From Kiritimatiellia bacterium (GTDB lineage: Bacteria > Verrucomicrobiota > Kiritimatiellia > JAAZAB01), in the NCBI GenBank assembly GCA_018400335.1, contig JAGYMT010000156.1, forward strand, positions 1 to 5,377: a DNA stretch of 5,377 nucleotides, given 5' to 3'. The notes beneath the pieces are model-generated. The model searched no databases. It was given only the letters and a program-made list of their open reading frames with translations, and was not told the DNA's origin. Shown piece by piece: positions 1 to 5,325 of the stretch (its first letter is position 1; the number at the start of each line of letters is the position of its first letter). The translations under genes and the position numbers were made by a program.

Positions 1-8
1 GATCGGTT

Positions 9-30
9 GGAGAACAGTAAACTGTTTTCT
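9..30. repeat. small inverted repeat in leader of TPR gene
   Basis: AACAGT (13-18) and ACTGTT (21-26) are exact reverse complements around AA. The pairing can extend outward to 9-30 with two G-U pairs. A T-rich stretch follows, so this could be a weak terminator of a gene left of the window or a leader hairpin. No coding end can be assigned to bases 1-74: all three forward frames hit stops (at 18, 40 and 65) with no recognisable peptide. A poor promoter-like pair, TTGTTG at 30-35 and GACAAT at 52-57 with 16-base spacing, is also present but is not strong enough to call. Confidence 0.25.
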
Positions 31-68
31 TGTTGTTCATAGCAGTTTCTCGACAATGAGGCACTAAT

Positions 69-74
69 GGAGGG
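69..74 (+). promoter_or_regulatory. ribosome binding site deciding the start of the TPR gene
   Basis: GGAGGG lies 6 bases before ATG at 81, which is ideal spacing. The in-frame TTG at 75 would touch the site directly and leave no spacer, so ATG 81 is the better start. The protein then begins MRTLRIVLYR, a proper signal-peptide N-region. Confidence 0.8.
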
Positions 75-80
75 TTGCTC

Positions 81-3000
81 ATGCGCACATTGCGGATTGT
101 TCTATATCGTGCGGTTTTGCTTATGATCATCGCGCTGCCCTTGTTCAGGAGTTCGGCGGCCACGCTGGATGAGCTCGCGACAATGGGCGAGGAAGCGATG
201 AAGGCCGGCAACTATGAGGAAGCCATCAAGCATTACAAGCAGGTCAACGAGATCGGCAAGACATATGTGAGCATCCTTGCAGTCCAGTTCGACCTGGCCT
301 GGTGTTACTATCTCACCGGTCAGCCGGATGAGGCGATACCGCTCTTCGAGCGCCTCAGCACGCGCGGGGCGAGCGATGCCATGAAGGAACAATCCCTTTT
401 CCTGCTGGCCGAATGCCACGCGCGGGCGGCGAGCAAGAAGCCGGAAGGCTCGGCGGAGCGGAAGAAAGGCGCCGAAAAGGCAATCGAGCTCCACACGCGG
501 TTCCAGAAGGAATACCCAAAAAACCCGAACGTGATTCAGTCGCTCTACGGACGGGCCTATGCCCACTTTCTCATCAAGGAAATGGATAAGGCCGAGGCCG
601 ACCTCAAAACGGTCATAGACCGCGTTCCCCGCACTCCCACGGCCAGGGATGCCACCTTCCTCCTGGCGAGCGTCTACAGCGCGCAGGGACTGGAGAAGAT
701 ACAGGCGGGCGACCGCGCCGGAGCGCAGGAATTCACGGACAAGGCCAGGGGTCTTTTCGCGGAATTATCCAAGGGAGAGGGCGTCAATATGGGCACGGCC
801 AACGACAGCGTTTTCTCTCTCGCCGAGACCTGGTTTGCCGCAGGCGAATACCTCCAGGCCATCCGCTACTACCAGCAGATGCGATCGAAGGACGAAGTTG
901 CGAACAACATAAAGCGTCTGCAAAATGCGTTCTACCAGAAGTTCATGGAACAGCTTCGCAACAAGCAGGATACGACCATGACCAAGGCCGCGGTGGACAA
1001 GCTCCGTGCGCAGATCCGGGAGGTGAACAAGGCGCCGGACATGATGATCTCCGGCTATTTCAGGATAGCGGAGGCCTTCTACAAGATTGAGCGTTACGAC
1101 GAGCTCAGGGCAGTGTGCCGGCACCTGATGAACTTCGCTGACGACGAGAAGTTACGGCAGGCGCAGTACATGATAATCAACTCCTATCTGCAGGAAGGCG
1201 ACCCGGACAACGCCGCCGTCGAGCTCGAGGAATTCCAGACTTCATTCGGCTACGACGTGCCCATGATTGACACCGTTGCCATGTCCATCGGCCAGCTCTA
1301 TCTGCAGAAGGGCGACAGGGAGAAGTCCCGTGAATTCCTGGCGAAAAGCGCCGCGGATTTTATCGGAGGACGCGCGGTTCAGGAGACGCTGTACCTGAAG
1401 TTCGCGGCCGAATACATGGACAGGGACTACGAGACGGCGCTGGCGACCATTGCCGACTACATGGAGAAGTTCCCCAAGGGCAAGTACATCCCTAACGCCA
1501 TGTATTACAAAGCCATGTGTCTGGCGGCGCAGCAGCAATGGGAGGGCGCGCTGGCCACCATCAACGCCGTCCTTGAGCGTTTTCCGAAGGGCACGGAGGA
1601 CTTCACCACCGTTGACGAAGCATCATACCAGAAGGGCTGGATACTGAACGAGATGCAACGGTCCGCGCAGGCCGCGGCGCACCTCGAGGAGTTTCTCGAT
1701 CAGTACCCGAAGAGTCAGTGGCGCCCCGAGGGGCTCTACCAGCTTGCTATAGGTCTGAACAAGTCGGGTGAGATGGACAAGGCGAAAACCGTGCTCGAGG
1801 AGCTGGCGGAGGAGTATTCGGACCACAACATTGCGCCTATCGCGCTCTACCAGGTGGCCGTGATGTATTTCGAGAAGAAGGAATACCCGGCCATGGCCGA
1901 GGCGCTTCTTCCGCTGATCGAAAAATATCCCGACAACCCGATAGTGGTTGAGGCCCGCTTCTGGCTCGGCTGGATCGCCAATTCCGAGGAGCGTTACGAC
2001 GATGCAATCGAACAGCTCAAGATGTGCGTTGAGCTCAACCCGGAGCACAACCTGGCGCCCGAATGCATGCTGATGATCGCGCGCGCACACCAGAGCAAGG
2101 CGAAGAATATGGGCCTGCCGACGGTGCTTACAGAGGAGCAGCGCGGGGTCTACAAGGCGGAGGTTCTCAGAACGGCGAACGCTTTTCTGGCGCTCATGGA
2201 GCAGTACCCGCAGTCGCGCCAGATGCTCGAATCGGTGCCGGGCATTGCGGAGAGCATTTACGACCTGTTCCACTACAGGCAGATGAAAGAAAAGGAAGCG
2301 CTCGATTATTTCACCTCCGCCATGGGGCGGCGCTCCGGCGACGCCAACACCAGCGCGCTGCTTTCCTACAGCATGGGCAGCTTCCTGATGAAGATCCGGG
2401 AGCAGGAGAGGGCGCTTCTGGCATTCAAAAAGGCGCTCGAGATGAATCCCGGTGTGCGCCTTTCGCCGGTTATGCTCAACGAGTATGCCGATGCCCTGAA
2501 GGAAGCGGGCTCGCTCAAGGAAGCCGAGGCGATCTACACCAAGATCATCGCGGATTACACCGAAGATCCGTTCGTTCTCGCCCCAGCCTGGTACGGTCTT
2601 GCCGACATCAAGTACAGAGAGAACGACTTTGAAGAGGCCAAGACCCTTTTCGAGAAGGTGCTCACGGACTTCGACTGGTACGAAGAGGGCAAGCAGGGCC
2701 GCGTGATGCTCGCAAAGATACTGGAAGATCAGAAGCAGTATGCCGAGGCCGAGAAGATGTTCGAACAGGTGTGGCAGCAGGAGAAGGGCGTGACGCGCCT
2801 CGGAGCAATGCTCGGCGTGGCCCGCTGCCAGCTGGCCCAGGCGGAGACAGCCAAGAAAGAGGGCAAGTCGGCTGTCTGGAAGGAGAACATCGGAGTGGCC
2901 GACAAGAACCTCACGCGCATCATAGTCCTGTTTGAGGCCTATCCGGAGAGCGTTTCAGAGGCGCTGTGGCTCAAGGGTAATGCGTATGAGCTCGTGGGCG

Positions 3001-3152
3001 ACACACTGAAAGCGCGGGAGACCTACAGCCGGCTGGTGCTCGAGGACGAGTACAAGAGCTTTCCATTTGCCCCCTTTGCCAGGGAGCGTCTGAACAAGAT
3101 CGGGGGCATTCTTGCTCCGGCGGCGGCGCCCGCGGCGCCGGTCACGCCGTAG
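81..3152 (+). CDS. large exported tetratricopeptide-repeat (TPR) protein
   Basis: About 1023 residues from ATG 81, chosen over TTG 75 because of the GGAGGG site. Residues 1-27 form a Sec signal peptide: Arg-rich start, hydrophobic core LLMIIALPLF, then SSAA as the likely signal peptidase I site. There is no lipobox cysteine, so a periplasmic or secreted location is inferred. The remainder is almost wholly paired amphipathic helices with TPR spacing, for example near residues 38-52 (AGNYEEAIKHYKQ), 460-505, 515-545, 550-580, 590-620, 622-655, 770-790, 800-825, 835-865, 875-900 and 960-990. Many repeats end in a YP or FP turn (EKFPKGKY, DQYPKSQW, EKYPDNP), as in BamD/YbgF-type periplasmic TPR proteins. 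The last ~12 residues are an Ala/Pro tail. No enzymatic domain is visible, so a protein-protein scaffold in the envelope is the likely role. No partner gene lies beside it; the next gene is convergent. The TPR class is secure, the specific role unknown. Confidence 0.93.
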   Translation: MRTLRIVLYRAVLLMIIALPLFRSSAATLDELATMGEEAMKAGNYEEAIKHYKQVNEIGKTYVSILAVQFDLAWCYYLTGQPDEAIPLFERLSTRGASDAMKEQSLFLLAECHARAASKKPEGSAERKKGAEKAIELHTRFQKEYPKNPNVIQSLYGRAYAHFLIKEMDKAEADLKTVIDRVPRTPTARDATFLLASVYSAQGLEKIQAGDRAGAQEFTDKARGLFAELSKGEGVNMGTANDSVFSLAETWFAAGEYLQAIRYYQQMRSKDEVANNIKRLQNAFYQKFMEQLRNKQDTTMTKAAVDKLRAQIREVNKAPDMMISGYFRIAEAFYKIERYDELRAVCRHLMNFADDEKLRQAQYMIINSYLQEGDPDNAAVELEEFQTSFGYDVPMIDTVAMSIGQLYLQKGDREKSREFLAKSAADFIGGRAVQETLYLKFAAEYMDRDYETALATIADYMEKFPKGKYIPNAMYYKAMCLAAQQQWEGALATINAVLERFPKGTEDFTTVDEASYQKGWILNEMQRSAQAAAHLEEFLDQYPKSQWRPEGLYQLAIGLNKSGEMDKAKTVLEELAEEYSDHNIAPIALYQVAVMYFEKKEYPAMAEALLPLIEKYPDNPIVVEARFWLGWIANSEERYDDAIEQLKMCVELNPEHNLAPECMLMIARAHQSKAKNMGLPTVLTEEQRGVYKAEVLRTANAFLALMEQYPQSRQMLESVPGIAESIYDLFHYRQMKEKEALDYFTSAMGRRSGDANTSALLSYSMGSFLMKIREQERALLAFKKALEMNPGVRLSPVMLNEYADALKEAGSLKEAEAIYTKIIADYTEDPFVLAPAWYGLADIKYRENDFEEAKTLFEKVLTDFDWYEEGKQGRVMLAKILEDQKQYAEAEKMFEQVWQQEKGVTRLGAMLGVARCQLAQAETAKKEGKSAVWKENIGVADKNLTRIIVLFEAYPESVSEALWLKGNAYELVGDTLKARETYSRLVLEDEYKSFPFAPFARERLNKIGGILAPAAAPAAPVTP

Positions 3153-3669
3153 GCTGTTGCTTTTTCCTGCGCCACCTCGCCATGGACAGTGTCATGGCCA
3201 CTTCCGGGCAGGTGAAGGGCGAGTCATATTTTGTGCAGTTGACGCAGCCCATGTAGAGCTTATGCATGAGCTTCTTCTTGTCCGTTTCCCGAAATCCGAA
3301 CTTCCGGAAAAAATCGGGCGTAAAGGTAAGAACTATCAGCTTGGCGGGATGAAAAGTCTTAACGCGCTCAATCAGGGAGCGAACCATGGCATCCCCCACC
3401 CCCCTGCCCCTCATGCGTCGGTCAACAACCACTGATTTCAGCTCCACGGCAGGATCAGTCACCCTCCCTAACTCCGGCAGGATCTCCCACGATGCCGTTC
3501 CGACAACCCGTTCGCCCGACTCGCACACGACAAAGCGGTCTATGTTCTGAACTATGTCGCTTATCGAGCGGGGCAGGAGCTCGTCCGGCTGGCTCTTGAT
3601 AAGGGAGTAGATTGCGACAACGTCCTCAAAACCCGCATTTCTGATATTAATCTCAACTTTCTTCTTCAT
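3142..3669 (-). CDS. GNAT-family N-acetyltransferase, ArgA-like (possible N-acetylglutamate synthase)
   Basis: A 175-residue cytoplasmic protein starting at the CAT/ATG at 3669, with GAGGTG (3674-3679) just upstream as ribosome binding site. It has a single GNAT fold. The LLPRSISDI segment (31-39) and a strand with FVVCESGERVVGTASWE (46-62) are followed by motif A, VELKSVVVDRRMRGRGVG (75-92), whose RGRGVG is the acetyl-CoA pyrophosphate loop. FTPDFFRKFGFRETD (116-130) is the usual motif B region. From memory, LLPRS, the FF-K-GF motif, the HK after it and a C-terminal CxxC...CxEVA segment match the short stand-alone ArgA-type proteins of deltaproteobacteria, which make N-acetylglutamate for arginine synthesis. 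Here the cysteines are C142, C145 and C154. No arg genes are adjacent, so the substrate is inferred. The 3' end overlaps the TPR gene by 11 bp tail to tail. GNAT assignment is sure; the ArgA role is moderate. Confidence 0.9.
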   Translation of the reverse strand: MKKKVEINIRNAGFEDVVAIYSLIKSQPDELLPRSISDIVQNIDRFVVCESGERVVGTASWEILPELGRVTDPAVELKSVVVDRRMRGRGVGDAMVRSLIERVKTFHPAKLIVLTFTPDFFRKFGFRETDKKKLMHKLYMGCVNCTKYDSPFTCPEVAMTLSMARWRRKKQQPTA

Positions 3670-3703
3670 CGTTCACCTCACTGGATAATAAGTTGAAATA
3701 GAA

Positions 3704-3731
3704 CTTGACATCACCCTTGATTCCTGTCAAG
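3704..3731. promoter_or_regulatory. perfect inverted repeat with TTGACA on both strands, possible operator or divergent promoter
   Basis: CTTGACA (3704-3710) and TGTCAAG (3725-3731) are exact 7-bp inverted repeats 14 bases apart, in the 110-bp gap between the divergent GNAT and pentapeptide genes. Each arm reads as a consensus -35 hexamer on one strand. The hexamers 17 bases downstream, CAAGCT on plus and CAAGTT on minus, are poor -10 matches. The repeat may therefore be a dimeric regulator site, a pair of overlapping promoters, or chance. Confidence 0.35.
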
Positions 3732-3779
3732 CTGTTTTCGGAACTAAAGAAGAATCGCCCTTAAAGGGAGGATAGCGCC

Positions 3780-4364
3780 ATGAAGACTTATTTCATCATC
3801 CCCGCAATTGCCGCATTGGTTGTTCTAGCCGTGGGCGTGACCGGTTTTTCCGCGGCGAAGAAGAGAACTCCGATAAAGATCAGCACCTCCGTTTCGAGCG
3901 CCAAGGATTACTCGCGCGACGAGGTTATCCAGCGCGCCAAGAGCATGGATATCAACAAGAAGCTGCGGGGCGCCAAGCTGAACTCGGCGGATCTCAGCGG
4001 AGTCCTTTTCGTCGGAGCCGACCTCAGCGAGGCCAACCTGTCGAAAGCCATTCTCAAGGACGCTAATCTTACGCGGGCGAATCTCAACGGGGCGAACCTG
4101 AGCGGCGCGGTGCTTGATGGCGCTGTTCTGAACAGCGCATCTCTGGTCAGCGCCAATCTCAGCGGCGCGGTCCTGTCGCGGGCCGATCTGGAAAATGCAA
4201 CCCTCACGGGCGCAAACCTCACCAAGGCCATTTTTAACGACACCAAGGTCGCCGGCGCGAGCTTTGTGGCCGCCAACCTGACAGGCGCCTTCGTAACCAA
4301 TACCGTTCTCGAAGAAGCGGAACTCATCGGCTCGACCATGCCGAACGGCAAGCCCCATTATTGA
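3780..4364 (+). CDS. exported pentapeptide-repeat protein
   Basis: 194 residues. ATG 3780 is preceded by AGGGAGG (3765-3771) at 8 bases spacing. Residues 1-25 are a hydrophobic segment (FIIPAIAALVVLAVGVTGFSAA) that looks like a signal peptide with possible cleavage near FSA-A, or an uncleaved anchor; KKR follows directly. A polar linker (26-64) leads into 24 consecutive five-residue units at 65-184, such as ADLSG, ANLSK, ANLNG and ANLTG, in perfect register. Four units make one coil of the right-handed quadrilateral beta-helix of this family, so about six coils are expected. The end, STMPNGKPHY, resembles the usual capping motif. Known pentapeptide proteins include DNA-gyrase-protecting DNA mimics, but export argues against that role here and the function is unknown. 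It sits 4 bases before the corrinoid adenosyltransferase gene and is probably co-transcribed with it. Confidence 0.92.
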   Translation: MKTYFIIPAIAALVVLAVGVTGFSAAKKRTPIKISTSVSSAKDYSRDEVIQRAKSMDINKKLRGAKLNSADLSGVLFVGADLSEANLSKAILKDANLTRANLNGANLSGAVLDGAVLNSASLVSANLSGAVLSRADLENATLTGANLTKAIFNDTKVAGASFVAANLTGAFVTNTVLEEAELIGSTMPNGKPHY

Positions 4365-4368
4365 CCCT

Positions 4369-4884
4369 ATGAAGGGCTACACCCAGGTCTACACGGGAAC
4401 GGGAAAGGGCAAGACCACCGCCGCACTCGGTCTGGCGTTGCGTGCCGCCGGCGCCGGGCTCAAGGTATACTTCTGCCAGTTCATCAAAAAGGGGAACTAC
4501 AGCGAGATACGCGCTCTGAAGAAGTTTGCCGATTCCGTGACCGTGAGGCAGTGCGGCCGCGGGCGCTTTATCCGCGGCAAGCCTTCTCCGCGTGACATCG
4601 CCGCGGCGGCACGAGGCTTCGAGAAACTTCGCGCTGCCATGCTGGGTGCCGATTACGACGTTGTGATCGCGGATGAACTCAGCCCCGCCGTGTCGGCCGG
4701 GCTGGTGGGTATTGATGAGGTTATCCGGCTGGTTGATGAAAAGCCGAAGGACGTGGAGCTTGTCATTACAGGGCGCGGCGCGCACCCGCGGCTGGTGAAG
4801 CGGGCCGATCTTGTGACCGACATGCGGTGTGTCAGACACTATATGGATGCCGGTGTCCGCTGCCGGAAGGGGATCGAGCGCTAG
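4369..4884 (+). CDS. cobO: corrinoid adenosyltransferase (CobO/BtuR/CobA family)
   Basis: A 171-residue cytoplasmic enzyme that transfers the 5'-deoxyadenosyl group of ATP to reduced cobalt of a corrinoid, the step giving adenosylcobalamin in synthesis or salvage. Visible signatures in order: VYTGTGKGKTTAALGLALRA (7-26) with the GTGKGKTT P-loop at 10-17; QF(I)KKG (37-42); DYDVVIADE (95-103), the Walker B-like segment where most relatives have LDE; LVITGRGAHP (131-140); ADLVTDM (146-152); and the terminal GIE (168-170) preceded by RCRK. Length and ends fit a complete family member. The start has no clear Shine-Dalgarno site and lies 4 bases after the stop of the pentapeptide gene, so translation is probably coupled to that gene. 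No other cobalamin genes and no cobalamin riboswitch are visible upstream. A gene name of cobO rather than btuR/cobA is a convention choice. Confidence 0.93.
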   Translation: MKGYTQVYTGTGKGKTTAALGLALRAAGAGLKVYFCQFIKKGNYSEIRALKKFADSVTVRQCGRGRFIRGKPSPRDIAAAARGFEKLRAAMLGADYDVVIADELSPAVSAGLVGIDEVIRLVDEKPKDVELVITGRGAHPRLVKRADLVTDMRCVRHYMDAGVRCRKGIER

Positions 4885-4902
4885 CCAACTTCGTTGAAAG
4901 AT

Positions 4903-4926
4903 TTCAGTGGTTCAGATGTTCAGTGT
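4903..4926 (+). repeat. three tandem 8-base units, TTCAGNNN
   Basis: TTCAGTGG, TTCAGATG and TTCAGTGT follow each other without gaps, 19 bases after the corrinoid adenosyltransferase stop codon. The first five bases are invariant. It could be a short direct-repeat binding site or replication slippage; three short units may also be chance. Confidence 0.4.
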
Positions 4927-4938
4927 TTCCTCCACGGG

Positions 4939-4963
4939 CGGACCTGCGGCAGTGTTCGGTCCG
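4939..4963. repeat. 6-bp inverted repeat downstream of corrinoid adenosyltransferase gene
   Basis: CGGACC (4939-4944) pairs with GGTCCG (4958-4963) around a 13-base loop. GAAAAAC follows rather than a T-run, so it does not look like a standard plus-strand intrinsic terminator. Confidence 0.3.
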
Positions 4964-5072
4964 GAAAAACTCCTTGTCTCTGAGAACATATGCAACTCAT
5001 TGAAATACAATAAAAGACAGCCATTTCCGGCATGGTTCATTTCAAGGTAACACATTTCTTGGGCAAATTGAA

Positions 5073-5098
5073 TGTGGCACAGGCATTCTTGCCTGTGT
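5073..5098 (+). repeat. hairpin repeat copy 1 (dispersed-repeat-like)
   Basis: A 26-base unit whose core is a perfect hairpin: CACAGGCA (5078-5085), loop TTCT, TGCCTGTG (5090-5097). It is flanked on the left by TGTGG. A second copy in the opposite orientation at 5125-5150 matches it at 22 of 26 positions. A short, palindromic, inverted pair in intergenic DNA is typical of REP/BIME-like or MITE-like dispersed repeats. From memory, very similar GGCACAGGC...GCCTGTG units recur in several environmental phyla, including PVC-group genomes, but copy number cannot be seen here. Confidence 0.7.
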
Positions 5099-5124
5099 AA
5101 TATCTTGTTGTTTCGACATTAAGC

Positions 5125-5150
5125 ACACAGACAGGAATGTCTGTGTCACA
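5125..5150 (-). repeat. hairpin repeat copy 2, inverted relative to copy 1
   Basis: Core hairpin CACAGACA (5126-5133), loop GGAA, TGTCTGTG (5138-5145), extended by one A-T pair (5125/5146) and flanked on the right by TCACA. Read on the minus strand it aligns to copy 1 with four differences. Two of these lie at paired stem positions (G-C in copy 1, A-T here), so the stem stays perfect. The 26-base spacer 5099-5124 separates the copies. In a plus-strand transcript the two copies could also pair with each other over 26 positions, with three G-U pairs and one mismatch. Confidence 0.7.
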
Positions 5151-5180
5151 CTTACTATCCCATCAAAGTGTTGCCTTTAT

Positions 5181-5212
5181 GTGTAAAATTTGGACCATGC
5201 CGAATTTTGCGC
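5181..5212 (+). repeat. 13-bp imperfect hairpin
   Basis: 5181-5193 pairs with 5200-5212 around the loop ACCATG. The core AAAATT/AATTTT and GG/CC pair exactly; three positions are U-G pairs if the plus strand is transcribed, but would be A-C mismatches in minus-strand RNA. A plus-strand RNA structure is therefore favoured. A TTTT lies within the 3' arm, but no run follows the stem, so terminator function is uncertain. Confidence 0.4.
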
Positions 5213-5248
5213 TCATACCTCCACATGTTGCAAGAACGTTAAAGAAGC

Positions 5249-5263
5249 ATTTGCGGAGCAAAT
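5249..5263. repeat. short perfect hairpin ATTTGC/GCAAAT
   Basis: ATTTGC (5249-5254), loop GGA, GCAAAT (5258-5263). Six exact pairs with a 3-base loop; part of a row of hairpins leading to the 5299-5325 palindrome. Confidence 0.4.
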
Positions 5264-5273
5264 AGTTAGAAAA

Positions 5274-5288
5274 TCAGCTTTGCGCTGA
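5274..5288. repeat. short perfect hairpin TCAGC/GCTGA
   Basis: TCAGC (5274-5278), loop TTTGC, GCTGA (5284-5288). Five exact pairs; it lies between the 5249 hairpin and the 5299 palindrome. Confidence 0.35.
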
Positions 5289-5298
5289 AGGCGCATCA

Positions 5299-5325
5299 TA
5301 AAATTTTCGCCCGGCGAAAATTTTA
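5299..5325 (-). terminator. 27-bp palindrome, candidate (bidirectional) terminator of the right-edge gene
   Basis: TAAAATTTTCGCC (5299-5311) and GGCGAAAATTTTA (5313-5325) are exact 13-bp reverse complements around a single C at 5312. As a hairpin this gives a CGC/GCG core next to the loop with AAAATTTT outer arms, so on either strand the 3' arm ends in TTTTA. It begins exactly at the stop codon of the proposed minus-strand gene at 5323-5377, which fits a terminator. The low GC content of the stem is unusual for an intrinsic terminator, so a dispersed palindromic repeat is an alternative. Confidence 0.45.

Larger units (their letters stand above)
4885..5322. other. 438-bp AT-richer intergenic region dense in inverted repeats
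   Basis: No convincing gene is seen on either strand. The longest small frame noticed (4916-5050, 44 codons) lacks a ribosome binding site and familiar motifs. Base composition falls clearly below that of the flanking genes. The stretch contains an 8-base tandem repeat, a 6-bp inverted repeat, an inverted pair of related hairpins and several further hairpins, described individually. No U-tract terminator directly follows the corrinoid adenosyltransferase gene; only a weak CAAC-TTC-GTTG hairpin (4886-4896) is next to its stop. Confidence 0.6.

Noticed and set aside
75..80. TTG at 75 as start of the TPR gene
   Set aside because: It directly abuts the GGAGGG site, leaving no spacer; ATG 81 has ideal spacing and gives a normal signal peptide.
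1623..2273. 216-codon minus-strand frame inside the TPR gene, and a 189-codon plus-strand frame at 2063-2632
   Set aside because: Arg/Leu/His-rich or Gly/Arg-rich products typical of shadow frames in GC-rich DNA; the TPR frame is continuous and domain-supported.
3194..3222. GGCCACTT...GGGCAGGTGAAG, reminiscent of pieces of a cobalamin riboswitch
   Set aside because: It lies inside the GNAT coding region, lacks the ordered conserved boxes, and is over 1 kb before the corrinoid gene.
3112..3435. Plus-strand frame opposite the GNAT gene
   Set aside because: Arg-rich start with no ribosome binding site, opposite a clear GNAT motif-bearing gene.
3685..3690. TATTAT on the minus strand as -10 box of the GNAT gene
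   Set aside because: It would put the transcript start within the ribosome binding site, and no -35 match lies at the right spacing.
3825..4358. Long minus-strand frames opposite the pentapeptide gene
   Set aside because: They arise from the 15-base repeat periodicity of the real gene; no start context, and repeated low-complexity products.
4916..5050. 44-codon plus-strand frame after the corrinoid adenosyltransferase gene
   Set aside because: No ribosome binding site before ATG 4916, no recognisable motif, and it lies in AT-richer DNA with repeats; insufficient to call a gene.
5073..5150. CRISPR-like array
   Set aside because: Only two repeat copies in opposite orientation, no regular spacers and no cas genes.
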